From the NCBI RefSeq assembly GCF_012641265.1, contig NZ_JABAHZ010000003.1:620001-684000 (forward strand): a DNA stretch of 64,000 nt. Reading direction: 5' to 3'. This document shows positions 34,121 to 43,112 of this stretch, piece after piece (the first letter of the stretch is position 1; each line of letters begins with the position of its first letter). Below the pieces are notes generated by a model, which saw nothing but the letters and a program-made list of their open reading frames with translations, made no database searches and had not been told where the DNA came from. This stretch comes from Chitinophaga eiseniae (GTDB lineage: Bacteria; Bacteroidota; Bacteroidia; Chitinophagales; Chitinophagaceae). Made by a program: the position numbers and the translations under genes.

Positions 34121-35403
34121 TATTTACCGCTGTAAGAAATCTTATACACCGTGCCCTTCACATCATCCGTTACATACAACGCGCCGTCAGGACCCTGAGC
34201 TAATCCGCAGGGACGATGCTGTGCCTGGCCGGGTGACTGGATATTTTCCACGCCGGTAAAATTGTCGGCAAATACTTCCCAGTTGCCGGAAGGCTTGCCA
34301 TCTTTAAATGGTACAAATACAACATAATATCCCTTCTGCCCTTTCTGCCGGTTCCAGGAGCCATGAAAAGCAATGAAGGCGCCGTTCTTATAACGTTCCG
34401 GGAACTGGTTACCCGTATAAAACAATAACCCATTAGGCGCCATATGCGCCGGGAAGGCAACTACCGGATCAATCGCATCGTCGCCACCGGTTTTCTTACC
34501 ATCGCCGCCATACTCCGGCGACAGCATCTTCTTATGCTGTATACCGTCATAGTAAATATAAGGCCAGCCGGCGTTGTCGCCTTTCTTCAGGGCATACATA
34601 CATTCAGCAGGTAATTCATTTCCTTGCTGTAAATCATAGTATTCCGGGAACATGTCAAACAATCCATCACGGCCGTGCTGCATCACAAATAACTGGTTCT
34701 GTGCTGTATTCCAATCCAGGCCTACTACATTGCGCAAACCAGTGGCATAACGAACACCATCGCCGTAGGTTTGGTTCAGCTTATCCGCTTTAAATTGCCA
34801 GATCCCCGCCGCAGAATCCAGTATAGGACAACCAGGTATTCCTTTGGAACCTTTGGCCCTGTCCTGCTGCTGGCAGGAATTGGAATAAGCGCCAATATTC
34901 ACATAGATGTTACCCGCATTATCCAACGCAATAGATTTCGACTCATGTTGGTGACGGTTAATTAAACCGGTCACTATCTTTTCCGGCTGATCCGGATACA
35001 TCACCTCAAATTTATCATCTAGTTGGTAACGATAAACGTCTTCATCGGAAGAAGTATACAGGTAATGATCTTTGATCACCATACCCGTACCCCGGTAAGC
35101 GCCAAAAGTTTTTACGGCGTCAGTCTTTCCGCTGCCGGTGGGATGTAAAACAGCAATGGCTTTACCGGGTTTGGAACTTTGTATTTTTACATAGATGTCG
35201 CCCAACGGGGTCACCGCTATGTGACGGGCAGCACCCAGGTTTTCCGCTACTACCTGTGCTTTAAAACCAGCAGGCAGCTTCAGTCCTGCATTTGCCTGAT
35301 CTGCTCCCGCAGAACGATGAATGGCGCTGCTGTCGCCATTATCTGCCAAACAGGATGCAGACAACAGTGATAAGCATCCCAGCAAAACTACATTTGTTTT
35401 CAT
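34120..35403 (-). CDS. PQQ-dependent sugar (glucose/sorbosone-type) dehydrogenase
   Basis: 427 residues. The N-terminal signal ends LLSASC (possible lipoprotein, Cys18). The rest is a six-bladed propeller of the glucose/sorbosone dehydrogenase family: LPAGFKAQVVAENLGAARHIAV at the start, a VVGLDWN segment, NQLFVMQHGRDGL, and a C-terminal HRPCGLAQGPDGALYVTDDVKGTVYKI (key HRPCGLAQGPDG). Such periplasmic enzymes oxidise aldoses or related sugars using PQQ and Ca2+. The coupled cytochrome c gene supplies an electron acceptor. PQQ biosynthesis genes are not in the window. Substrate cannot be predicted. Confidence 0.9.
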   Translation of the reverse strand: MKTNVVLLGCLSLLSASCLADNGDSSAIHRSAGADQANAGLKLPAGFKAQVVAENLGAARHIAVTPLGDIYVKIQSSKPGKAIAVLHPTGSGKTDAVKTFGAYRGTGMVIKDHYLYTSSDEDVYRYQLDDKFEVMYPDQPEKIVTGLINRHQHESKSIALDNAGNIYVNIGAYSNSCQQQDRAKGSKGIPGCPILDSAAGIWQFKADKLNQTYGDGVRYATGLRNVVGLDWNTAQNQLFVMQHGRDGLFDMFPEYYDLQQGNELPAECMYALKKGDNAGWPYIYYDGIQHKKMLSPEYGGDGKKTGGDDAIDPVVAFPAHMAPNGLLFYTGNQFPERYKNGAFIAFHGSWNRQKGQKGYYVVFVPFKDGKPSGNWEVFADNFTGVENIQSPGQAQHRPCGLAQGPDGALYVTDDVKGTVYKISYSGK

Positions 35404-35502
35404 GCTACTAAGTTTTTCAATGATTTTATACGGATTTTCACGCTCTATGCTGTAAAAATAATAAGGTTTTAATGGAATCTGTAATTATTAAGATGAACGG
35501 TA

Positions 35503-38500
35503 TCATCCCCGCCTCGCCACCTCTGAAGTATAATATTTCATGAGATAATGGTAAATCACCAGTTCATGCAACCGGGCGTTGGCAGCAAACATCCGGTTCA
35601 GGAACATATGCAGGTAATGTGGAGGCAACGCTATAACCGCATCGGCCTGCTGCACCTTTAACTCCGCCACCAGCTTCCGGGTGGCGACAGAGCGGCGGTT
35701 AAAAATATCCCGGCTCTTTTCTACCAGCGTAGGTACATGCTCGTTATCCCGTAATATGGCCGTTACTAAAGGGGTATCCTGCCGGTATTTATTATTCAGC
35801 TGTTGCAAAAGATCAGCATCCCCCTTATGCTCTGTAAAAAACTGTTGCTGCAAATGCCGTAGCAGCTGTAATTTCATAGCAGGCGTATAGCCAAAATCGT
35901 CGAGCAACACATCGGCCCCCTTCAATGCCAGTAACCACCACTCGATAGCGGCTGTGCCGGTATCGATAGCCAGCAAACGGGTAACCGCCTGGCTGTCATG
36001 GAAAAATATCTTTTCGCTGATCATTATTTGCTGGGGCCCATATCGCTCCAGCTCCCGTATATAAGTGTCAAACTGTACTTTCTGTACTACATCATTGTCC
36101 AGGTAAGGTGTCAGGACTTTATTCAATAACCCGATTACCTCACTGGTATGCTGCGCGGGCTGTGGCAGGTGAAACCGGATCCGGATATGATGATCGGGGT
36201 CCTGGAAACGGATAAAAAACCAGCGATCCACCATTCCCTCTTCCTCTAATTGGGCGGTGAGGGGCATCAGCTCCCTTAGCAACAGCCGGTCCATCCATTT
36301 GGGACCGCAATAGATCTTTGCATATAACCACTCGCTGCCGGGCGAAAAGCTACGTTGCACATGCGTGGCAGCGGGCGCTCCAGGCCGGCCGGCAACGGGC
36401 CGATAATCGGTGTTATGCAACGGGATAATCACCTCATTACAAAATGCACCGCTATCGCTGGCCAGCAAGCGGGTATCTGCACTAAACAAATGCTCGTATA
36501 ACACAATATCTCCTTTCTTCAGTTTTTCAGCGAGTATACCTATTGCAAAAACGCTGGAAAAATCTATCAGCAGCTCATTATCCCCCTCCGATAGTAATAC
36601 CCTATCCGGGATCTCATACTGGTCTTTCAACAACTGCAGCGCTGTCACCGCGGTATGCAACAGCTGCAACTCCTGAAAGGCTGCCTGGGTAATCTTCCAC
36701 CGGGCCCGTTCTATAATAATCTGCTTATATACCACCCGGGGTAAAAAAGGTTGATCCAACAGCAAGCCCCAATTCCATTGTATCGACACTGCCTCCTGCT
36801 GCTGCAGATCACATAAAAATTTATAAACCGACAACCCGCGGGTATAGTTATGTGCGCTGGTGAGCCGGGGCACCACTTCTTTCCCCAATCGCACAGAACG
36901 TAATATCACCCGGTTACCACGTACCGTAACATACAGGTCATTGACCGGCAGCTGGTACACCTCCGGTTTGTTGCTTTTCCCCAGGAAGGGTATTTCATAT
37001 TCGTACAGGTCAGGACGTAGCAAGACATTGCCCGTACGCCCTTCCGGCAAATGCACGATTTCAGCAAATACCTTATCGGGTTCCATTAGCTGTTCCTGTT
37101 GCACCATCGCTTTCAATTTGACTTTCAGAGCATCATCTCCTGCCGCAAAACGTCCCAGCAACGCAATAGCATTGGGGCCATAGCAGGATTTAAACAAAAA
37201 GCGAAAGTCGCCCTTATCGAGGGCATCAGCATCTGCAGCCAGCAGCGCCCCCATCAGGCAAAGGTTAGCCGGCAGCGAGGGTACCTCCGTGGCGGCCGAT
37301 AACTCGTCCAGGTCAGCATCCGTAAGCGTTATTTCCTTATGACGGCCACTTTGGGCAAGCAGGAAATGCTTCAATACAAATTTCGTATGCTCGTTCCAGT
37401 TAGCTGTGCCTTTTTTCTCTCCTGCTGGCATCACCAGGTCGTCAATCAACGGGGTATAGCTGGCATTATCACCGGATACAATACCATAACCGATACCCGA
37501 TTCACTGTCCAGTGCCGTCATCAGCGGGATTTCCCTTTGTTCATACATTTGCAGGAAACGTTCCTTAAAAGTTTGCAGGTCGGTCGGCGTACTGTGGCTA
37601 CCCAGCACCAGCAAACGCTCCAGTTGCGGTAGCAGCAGCTCCACTGCCCTTGCCGACAAGTGGTGCCGGAACGACGGAAAGAAGAGATCCACCTGCACCG
37701 GGTCTTTGACGGCAATGTTGGGGAACTGTACCTGCAGCAGGGACTGTATCTCAAGATACCGTTGCGCCCCATCTGTTTGCTCCTGCAAAAGCTGCCGAAC
37801 CCGCTGCAGGGTGGCCACCGCAGCATGGCCTTCCGGCAACTGCCGGATCAGGTGTGCCAGGTTATCTTCCCCACTCACCACCGGGGCCAGGTGCGCCACC
37901 AGTATCTGGTTATGTATCAGGGTTTCGATGAAAGCGGCAACTTCCTTCTCCGGAATGTCATATTGATGCAACACTTCCACCAGGTAAGCGATACGGGCTC
38001 CCTGCCGGGCAACGGCCAATATCTCGCGGATATAGTCCCGCTGCAAAAATTCACTGAGAAAATAATGTCTTTTGTCATTCCGTAGCTGGTATTCGTAGTA
38101 GCGGCTGGACGGCCCCGCGTTGTAGAGGCTGTTGTTAGGGTAAAAATCCAGCTGTGACCGGATTTCCGGCCATGTTACCAGCTCGTCCATAAGTGCAGAG
38201 AGGTATTCCATATCCAGGCGGGCTACCTTGTAACGGTGATCCGCATCGGGAGGCGTTAAATGAGTTCCTCCCGGGCCAATAGTACCGGTAGCGCAGCCGG
38301 CAAACAGCCCATAGGGCGTACAGCGCGCGCTCATTCTCAACAGGTAACGGTAAAGTGCCAACGGCAATTTCAGGGAGCTGTCGGGTTCCTGCAGCCATTT
38401 CAGCATTTCAGAGTAGAGGGCAGGACTGGCCAGGAAAACAGCTTCCTGTAGCAACGGGAGCGTGAAGAGCTGCCGGATGGCCGCAACAAAAGACACCGGG

Positions 38501-38610
38501 TCATTAAAGGTACTGCGATGTAAGCGGAGTACTTCTTCACATGACAACAGTGGCATTCTGAGGAGGTAGAAATCGTGAGCTTTTAGCGGGCGTATGAGCG
38601 ATGAACCCAT
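35503..38610 (-). CDS. Class I lanthipeptide dehydratase (LanB), full length
   Basis: About 1035 residues from the ATG at 38610 (the frame opens two codons earlier at GTG). The N-terminal glutamylation domain covers about 1-690 (IRPLKAHDFYLLRMPLLS, LALYRYLLRMSARCTPYGLFAG, with the conserved R-x-T-P-Y-G-L-F). The C-terminal SpaB_C elimination domain covers about 750-1035 (WLYAKIYCGP, FIRFQDPDHHIRIRFH, FDTYIRELERYG). Both halves are in one chain, unlike split LanBs. The enzyme would glutamylate Ser/Thr of a precursor using Glu-tRNA and remove glutamate to give dehydroalanine/dehydrobutyrine. No LanC cyclase, protease or exporter gene is adjacent; a 60-residue candidate substrate and a two-component system lie upstream on the same strand. 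Confidence 0.92.
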   Translation of the reverse strand: MGSSLIRPLKAHDFYLLRMPLLSCEEVLRLHRSTFNDPVSFVAAIRQLFTLPLLQEAVFLASPALYSEMLKWLQEPDSSLKLPLALYRYLLRMSARCTPYGLFAGCATGTIGPGGTHLTPPDADHRYKVARLDMEYLSALMDELVTWPEIRSQLDFYPNNSLYNAGPSSRYYEYQLRNDKRHYFLSEFLQRDYIREILAVARQGARIAYLVEVLHQYDIPEKEVAAFIETLIHNQILVAHLAPVVSGEDNLAHLIRQLPEGHAAVATLQRVRQLLQEQTDGAQRYLEIQSLLQVQFPNIAVKDPVQVDLFFPSFRHHLSARAVELLLPQLERLLVLGSHSTPTDLQTFKERFLQMYEQREIPLMTALDSESGIGYGIVSGDNASYTPLIDDLVMPAGEKKGTANWNEHTKFVLKHFLLAQSGRHKEITLTDADLDELSAATEVPSLPANLCLMGALLAADADALDKGDFRFLFKSCYGPNAIALLGRFAAGDDALKVKLKAMVQQEQLMEPDKVFAEIVHLPEGRTGNVLLRPDLYEYEIPFLGKSNKPEVYQLPVNDLYVTVRGNRVILRSVRLGKEVVPRLTSAHNYTRGLSVYKFLCDLQQQEAVSIQWNWGLLLDQPFLPRVVYKQIIIERARWKITQAAFQELQLLHTAVTALQLLKDQYEIPDRVLLSEGDNELLIDFSSVFAIGILAEKLKKGDIVLYEHLFSADTRLLASDSGAFCNEVIIPLHNTDYRPVAGRPGAPAATHVQRSFSPGSEWLYAKIYCGPKWMDRLLLRELMPLTAQLEEEGMVDRWFFIRFQDPDHHIRIRFHLPQPAQHTSEVIGLLNKVLTPYLDNDVVQKVQFDTYIRELERYGPQQIMISEKIFFHDSQAVTRLLAIDTGTAAIEWWLLALKGADVLLDDFGYTPAMKLQLLRHLQQQFFTEHKGDADLLQQLNNKYRQDTPLVTAILRDNEHVPTLVEKSRDIFNRRSVATRKLVAELKVQQADAVIALPPHYLHMFLNRMFAANARLHELVIYHYLMKYYTSEVARRG

Positions 38611-38672
38611 TATCACGTATAGTGTTAAGCCGCTAAGATACTATATAATTTGAAAGCAAACTGGACCTGCTT

Positions 38673-39047
38673 TCAGGTCATGGCCAATTTAACAGCCGGA
38701 ATCACTCTCTCCATTTCATTCACAAATTTTTTATAACTCGCAGGTTTACCGAGGTATCCTTGCTGCTCTTTCCAGTAGAGATTTTGTATTTCCCGGCTGG
38801 AGTAGGCAGTAACAAGAATAAAAACGCAGTCCTGCCGAAGGAACTGCGCTATAATGTCCCTGGTGTTACCTCTCAGGTTTACATCGAGGAAAACGAGGTC
38901 CACTTTTCTTTCGGCGATCAGGTTTTCTACTGTTGCCAGTTCTGATGCCTTCTTTACGAGTTTCAAATAGGAAGTTCGTTGGATATAGTTTTCCAGTATG
39001 TCTAATGCCAAGGGCTCGTCATCTACTATGGCACATCTGTATTGCAT
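38673..39047 (-). CDS. Stand-alone response regulator receiver protein
   Basis: 124 residues, only a receiver domain: CAIVDDEPLALDIL (acidic pocket), LVFLDVNLRG (phospho-acceptor Asp), LVTAYSS (Thr) and YLGKPAS (Lys). It has no DNA-binding domain. Its opening resembles the LytTR regulator encoded 340 bases upstream (VDDEPLALDILENYI against VDDEPFARDLMENYI), so it looks like a paralogue that lost its output domain. It sits between the candidate precursor peptide and LanB genes, and may compete for phosphoryl groups or bind a partner protein. Confidence 0.88.
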   Translation of the reverse strand: MQYRCAIVDDEPLALDILENYIQRTSYLKLVKKASELATVENLIAERKVDLVFLDVNLRGNTRDIIAQFLRQDCVFILVTAYSSREIQNLYWKEQQGYLGKPASYKKFVNEMERVIPAVKLAMT

Positions 39048-39089
39048 TGCTGACGGGGGTTAATCATGAAGAATAGTAAACAAATTGGG

Positions 39090-39272
39090 TTAAGCTTCGG
39101 CACCTAAGATGCCCCATGTAGTGGGAATAGTGGGTACGCTGGAATGCAGCTTTCCTTTTCCGGACCTGTCAGATGTACGCATGTTTTCAATCGCATAAAC
39201 ATCTGCTTTGGAAATAATTTCCTTTTCCAATAATAGTCTCGGACGGCTGTTCATAGATTTTTTGTCTACCAT
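39090..39272 (-). CDS. Candidate RiPP precursor peptide (possible LanB substrate)
   Basis: 60 residues. The N-terminal half is charged, with LLLEKEIISKADVYAIEN around residues 13-30 resembling the leader pattern L-x-K-x-x-I-S-K-x-x-x-x-x-I seen in Bacteroidota ribosomal natural-product precursors, although the usual Gly-Gly is absent. The C-terminal part, roughly 40-60, is small and rich in Ser/Thr: SSVPTIPTTWGILGAEA. There is no Cys, so no lanthionine ring can form; dehydration of Ser/Thr alone is possible. It is 42 bases upstream of the receiver gene and near LanB on the same strand. No family is recognised; function is an inference from size, composition and position. Confidence 0.5.
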   Translation of the reverse strand: MVDKKSMNSRPRLLLEKEIISKADVYAIENMRTSDRSGKGKLHSSVPTIPTTWGILGAEA

Positions 39273-39388
39273 AAAACAGTATTTTAGATGAACAGATAAG
39301 TATATCTGCTATCTAAGCTCGCCCATTCATAGTATATGGCATATTTTATTAGACGTAATTACCCTAATTTTCGACCAACGATAATATT

Positions 39389-40141
39389 TCACTCATCATC
39401 TTCTCCATAGTTGGCAATCCCAAGTAATCGCTTCAGCTCTTGCCGGGAGGACTTTGAGATAATTACTGTTTGCCCGTTTATTACCTCCACCGTATTGCCC
39501 ATAAGGGATTTGACAGCCTGGAGGCGGATAATGTAGGATTTGTGAATCCGCATAAATTGATCGGCCGGCAACACATCTTCCATTACTTTCATGCGCATGT
39601 AGGTGATCACCGTTTTATCCCCGCATACGATTTTTATATAATCTTTCATCCCTTCCACGTAGTAAATATCATCGAAGAGGATCTTGGTTAACTTATTATT
39701 ATCTTTTACAAAAAGGTGATTCGTATTGCTGATTTTGGGTTTGGCAGCTTCCACGGGTACGGCTTGTTGCTGCCGCTGGCCAATATGGACCCTGGCCTTG
39801 TTCACCGCTTTCAGGAATCGTTCAAAGGAAATCGGTTTCACCAGGTAATCCACAGCATCCAGCTCAAAACCCGCTATGGCATGCTCCCGGGAGGCCGTCG
39901 TAAAAATCACGAATGGTGGATTGCTCAAGGAACGTATCATTTCAATACCGTTGATATTGGGCATTTGTATGTCTGAAAAAAGCAGGTCTACCGGTTGGCG
40001 CTGTAACTCATTAATAGCGTCAAATGCGCTCTCACAGAAGGCCACAGGTTGCAGGTAAGGCACCCGTCCAATGTAATTTTCCATCAGATCCCGTGCAAAA
40101 GGCTCATCATCAACTACCAGACAGGTAATTATTTGATCCAT
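39389..40141 (-). CDS. LytTR-family response regulator
   Basis: 250 residues. Receiver domain at about 1-120 (VVDDEPFARDLMENYI; LLFSDIQMPNINGIEMI with the acceptor Asp; Thr in FTTAS; Lys in YLVKPIS). LytTR DNA-binding domain at about 145-245 (FVKDNNKLTKILFDDIYYVEGM, FMRIHKSYIIRLQAV). The start is 5 bases from the kinase stop, so both are co-translated. Targets are unknown, but the 116-base gap before the peptide gene is a natural place for a LytTR site. Confidence 0.95.
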   Translation of the reverse strand: MDQIITCLVVDDEPFARDLMENYIGRVPYLQPVAFCESAFDAINELQRQPVDLLFSDIQMPNINGIEMIRSLSNPPFVIFTTASREHAIAGFELDAVDYLVKPISFERFLKAVNKARVHIGQRQQQAVPVEAAKPKISNTNHLFVKDNNKLTKILFDDIYYVEGMKDYIKIVCGDKTVITYMRMKVMEDVLPADQFMRIHKSYIIRLQAVKSLMGNTVEVINGQTVIISKSSRQELKRLLGIANYGEDDE

Positions 40142-40146
40142 AGTTT

Positions 40147-41310
40147 TTAATTCAACGTTAATGTCAAGACAACTTTGTAATATTCGGGATTATTTTCAAT
40201 ATGTAAGGTATGCTGGTCGGGATATAGCAAAATAAGCCGCTTACGGGTATTGCTCAATCCTATTCCTCCGGCCACTTTTTTGCCTGCCGGCTGTTCCCCC
40301 TTGCTATTGGCAATTTCAAACCGCAACTGCCGCTCCACTACTTCCATAGATGCATGTATCCAGCACTTATCGTTGGTGGTGCTATGGGAATACTTAAAGG
40401 CATTTTCCACAAAAGGGAACATCAGTAGCGGCGCTACCAGGTGATCACCTATTTTGTCAGTATCGCAGTTAAACTGGATACTGGCGTTTTTGCCATACCG
40501 CACGCTCTCCAGCTCCACATAATTTTTCAGAAACTCTGCCTCCATATCCAATGGCACCTTGTCGGTATTGGAGTCATAGAGGGTATAACGCATCATTTCT
40601 GATAAGTGCATAATCAAATCCGAGGCCAATGCGTCATTTCTGATCGACAAAGAGTAAATATTATTCAGGGTATTAAATAAAAAGTGTGGATTCAGCTGAG
40701 ATCTCAGAAAGCTTACTTCCAGGTTAAGGTTATCTCTTTCCAGCCGCAACGTACGGGTGGAAGAGCGGATAATATCCAATACCAGCTTCAGGGATACCGG
40801 CGGCGCAATGACCATTAACACCGGCAGGAAGATTTTTATCATATGATGCAGCCCAAAAGTATCCGACCAGCCGGCATCTACCACCCGCTTCAGGAATTCC
40901 CGCAGCGAAGTGTCATTGATTTCCAGGAAAGCCACTGCATACAGGGAGCATAGGTAGTTGATGACCGACCAAAAGAAAAAGGGAACACAGAAACATAGCA
41001 GGGCCAGGAAAAAATACCCCTTCTGCAATACTTTGGGGATAATAAAATAAAACGCAGTGTAAAAGAAAAACATAGCCCCCAGTATGTTCCGCAGCATAAA
41101 TAGCACACTCACCCCAATGGATATAGTGAAATTAGACGCCATCATCAGCCCGTACAGCACCGACAGGATAGCCCACATGAGTATATGTGCCCATACCCTG
41201 ATATTGGTCTTATAATATTTATCAGATAAAAAGAAAGAAATCCACTCCATCAGCTTCCGGCTAACATCAAGTGGCTTTCCATTGGTCTTGTCCCTGAAAA
41301 AAGCTAGCAT
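40147..41310 (-). CDS. LytS-type sensor histidine kinase
   Basis: 387 residues. Four or more membrane helices in about 35-190 form the sensor region, with no large external domain. The His_kinase motif RSQLNPHFLFNTLNNIYSL (about 205-225) carries the phospho-accepting His, and the ATPase part has VAPLLMFPFVENAFKYSHS (N box) and GGIGLSNTRKRL. It is the partner of the LytTR regulator that follows after 5 bases. With so little outside the membrane, it may sense a membrane-associated signal such as a hydrophobic peptide. Confidence 0.94.
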   Translation of the reverse strand: MLAFFRDKTNGKPLDVSRKLMEWISFFLSDKYYKTNIRVWAHILMWAILSVLYGLMMASNFTISIGVSVLFMLRNILGAMFFFYTAFYFIIPKVLQKGYFFLALLCFCVPFFFWSVINYLCSLYAVAFLEINDTSLREFLKRVVDAGWSDTFGLHHMIKIFLPVLMVIAPPVSLKLVLDIIRSSTRTLRLERDNLNLEVSFLRSQLNPHFLFNTLNNIYSLSIRNDALASDLIMHLSEMMRYTLYDSNTDKVPLDMEAEFLKNYVELESVRYGKNASIQFNCDTDKIGDHLVAPLLMFPFVENAFKYSHSTTNDKCWIHASMEVVERQLRFEIANSKGEQPAGKKVAGGIGLSNTRKRLILLYPDQHTLHIENNPEYYKVVLTLTLN

Positions 41311-41626
41311 CGTACCCTATATATAAAATGACAGTAAGCAAAAGGCAAGTAAGATAAAAATACTTTATCAATCCGAAATTTCTTTTATCTTATAATAAAT
41401 AAAAATTATATAAATTCACCTTTCCAACTGCAACTTACACATTATGAATGAATTCCAGCTCCATGAATGATATACAATGTTGGAAACAACCGCATTTTCA
41501 TCGCGTTTATGGGTCAATTCATCTAATAAGTTTAAATGGCTCCCGCTTTTTGTAGACTTTTGATATAGATCAGTGAATCAGACCACAGATACTAAGTTCT
41601 TTGTTACTAACATATTGAAAACAAGG

Positions 41627-41788
41627 ATGAAGTCGCGCAAAGCTCCAGAAAGCAGCCTTTCATCCATTGTTGTTACCATTGTCATACTATTACAGTTGAT
41701 AATTTCGTCATCGAATAATATTTATACCAATCTGGTCAGAAAACCTAGCACATTTTATCCAGCAGTTACTCCAAAAAAGAATATATAG
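41627..41788 (+). CDS. Very weak candidate small membrane peptide
   Basis: A 53-codon frame from ATG with one hydrophobic segment (SIVVTIVILLQLIISS) between basic residues; AAGG lies just before the ATG. The frame continues upstream to a GTG at 41573. It is in the 561-base gap 41311-41871 upstream of the kinase, where I see no other gene. The region is AT-rich, so chance is a real possibility. Confidence 0.2.
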   Translation: MKSRKAPESSLSSIVVTIVILLQLIISSSNNIYTNLVRKPSTFYPAVTPKKNI

Positions 41789-41871
41789 CTGAGCGTAAGA
41801 ACATCTACCTGCTAACACTATTCTATTCTATGTAAACACTATGAAACCCAAAGCTCCTCAAGAGATGGACG

Positions 41872-42249
41872 TCAGTCTGTCTCTTTTTTTATAAGGGAAG
41901 CCTTACTCAGTCTCCAACATAAAAATTGTCCCAGTAATATCAGCAACAGGTAACCCACAGGTTTTGCATGATACATGCCCTGGCACCATCTTGCCAATCC
42001 CAATACCCATATGCCGGCCAACCACCACCGTATAAAAACCGGGAAAATAACCGGGCGGTGTATATAACCCGCCAACAACAGTATGAAGTAACTCCCACCG
42101 GTGCAGAGCAGGTAAAACCAGGTAAAATGTTGGCCGTTCATGGCAAAAGGATTCCACTGAGCGGTTACCAGGTTCACATATAATAAGGGAAGCAGCCCCC
42201 CGGGGAAAAATAATATCAACAGCCAGTAATATGGAATTTTGTTGTGCAT
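41872..42249 (-). CDS. Small multi-TM membrane protein, unknown function
   Basis: 125 residues from MHNKIPYYW. Four hydrophobic helices (about 5-28, 40-62, 70-88, 95-115). The frame extends upstream as Ala/Val-rich sequence, but that part overlaps the Cys/Gly tail of the gene before it in another frame and is not credible. It begins 16 bases after that gene's stop, so the two are probably co-transcribed and may act together at the membrane. No family recognised. Confidence 0.6.
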   Translation of the reverse strand: MHNKIPYYWLLILFFPGGLLPLLYVNLVTAQWNPFAMNGQHFTWFYLLCTGGSYFILLLAGYIHRPVIFPVFIRWWLAGIWVLGLARWCQGMYHAKPVGYLLLILLGQFLCWRLSKASLIKKETD

Positions 42250-42265
42250 AAAGTGAGTTTTATCG

Positions 42266-43009
42266 TCAGGAACCACTGCAACCACCGCAACCGCTGCCGC
42301 AACCTCCTCCACAACCGCTGCTGCAACTGCTGCTATCACTACCGCAGTTACTGGAACAGCTGCTGCCACCGCCGTCATTAGAGGACTTACCGGGTTTGCT
42401 GGTGGCTGTTCGCACCGCCCAAAATACCAGGAAGCCAAACAGTATGAAATTCGTAGGGCTGGCGCCGTTACACCCGGGAAATAGTAAAAGGAGAAGAAAG
42501 AAGAAAAGGATGGTTAACACACGCCGGAATAACCCGGATAAAGTAGCTAATACAGCAGAGGGGAAATTAACTTTTTCATCCAGCCAGAAGGCCGCGGGAG
42601 GATCTTCACCAAAACATCGCCGGTACTCCTTCCAGGTACTTTCCTGCCATGCCTCATGCCGCTTTTTTTCTGCCGGCCCGCCCAACGAGGGGTAGTGGTG
42701 AATGTACCGGCCCAGTGTTTGCTCACAGAATGCGATCCAATAATTTTCGGTATAAAGCAAATGCTGGTGCCATACCTTGTCTACAATGGCCGAAGGCGAT
42801 GCACCGCCGGGAGAAATACAACAGAGGTAAATGAATCGCTTATACTCCTGTATGGCCCGCTGGGTAAAGGCCTGATCCCATCGTTGCTCCCTGGCCAATT
42901 TCCTGGAGAACGGTAACGCTGCCTGGGGATCATCCAGCCGGAAAGCGCTGATTTGCTGCCAGAGCAGCGAGCCCGTCGACAGGGCCGCAAATGATGCCTG
43001 TTTCTTCAT
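42266..43009 (-). CDS. GRDP-like protein with membrane helix and Cys/Gly/Ser tail
   Basis: 247 residues. The region about 25-140 resembles the glycine-rich-domain-protein-like family: QEYKRFIYLCCI, VDKVWHQHLLYTENYWIAFCEQTLGRYIHHYPSLGG with a Trp-His-x-His site and a second His pair that could bind metal. A hydrophobic helix follows (about 165-185), then a linker. The last 35 residues are Ser/Gly/Cys-rich (SSCSSNCGSD, CGSGCGG) with ten Cys. The tail could be a metal-binding or extracellular cross-linking segment. Function is unknown. A small membrane protein gene follows closely. Confidence 0.65.
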   Translation of the reverse strand: MKKQASFAALSTGSLLWQQISAFRLDDPQAALPFSRKLAREQRWDQAFTQRAIQEYKRFIYLCCISPGGASPSAIVDKVWHQHLLYTENYWIAFCEQTLGRYIHHYPSLGGPAEKKRHEAWQESTWKEYRRCFGEDPPAAFWLDEKVNFPSAVLATLSGLFRRVLTILFFFLLLLLFPGCNGASPTNFILFGFLVFWAVRTATSKPGKSSNDGGGSSCSSNCGSDSSSCSSGCGGGCGSGCGGCSGS

Positions 43010-43089
43010 ATATCGATCTTTTGTTCATATACGAAAGATGGAAAAAAAAGACAAGACTCGCGTATTCTTTGTATCTTATACCGACCTAT

Positions 43090-43110
43090 AATCGTATTAC
43101 AATCGTATTA
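43090..43110. repeat. Short direct repeat before a start codon
   Basis: AATCGTATTA occurs twice (43090-43099 and 43101-43110) with one base between, just before the ATG at 43113. A TA-TTC-TTTG box lies at 43063-43071. It may be a regulator-binding site or a chance duplication. Confidence 0.35.
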
Positions 43111-43112
43111 TT

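Noticed and set aside
35503..38610. Split or truncated LanB
   Set aside because: Both the glutamylation and the SpaB_C elimination domains are present in one chain of normal length.
42250..42438. N-terminal extension of the small membrane protein (Ala/Val-rich)
   Set aside because: It overlaps the Cys/Gly-coding tail of the upstream gene in another frame; the Ala/Val composition is just the frame-shifted GC-rich repeat. Translation from 42249 is far more likely.
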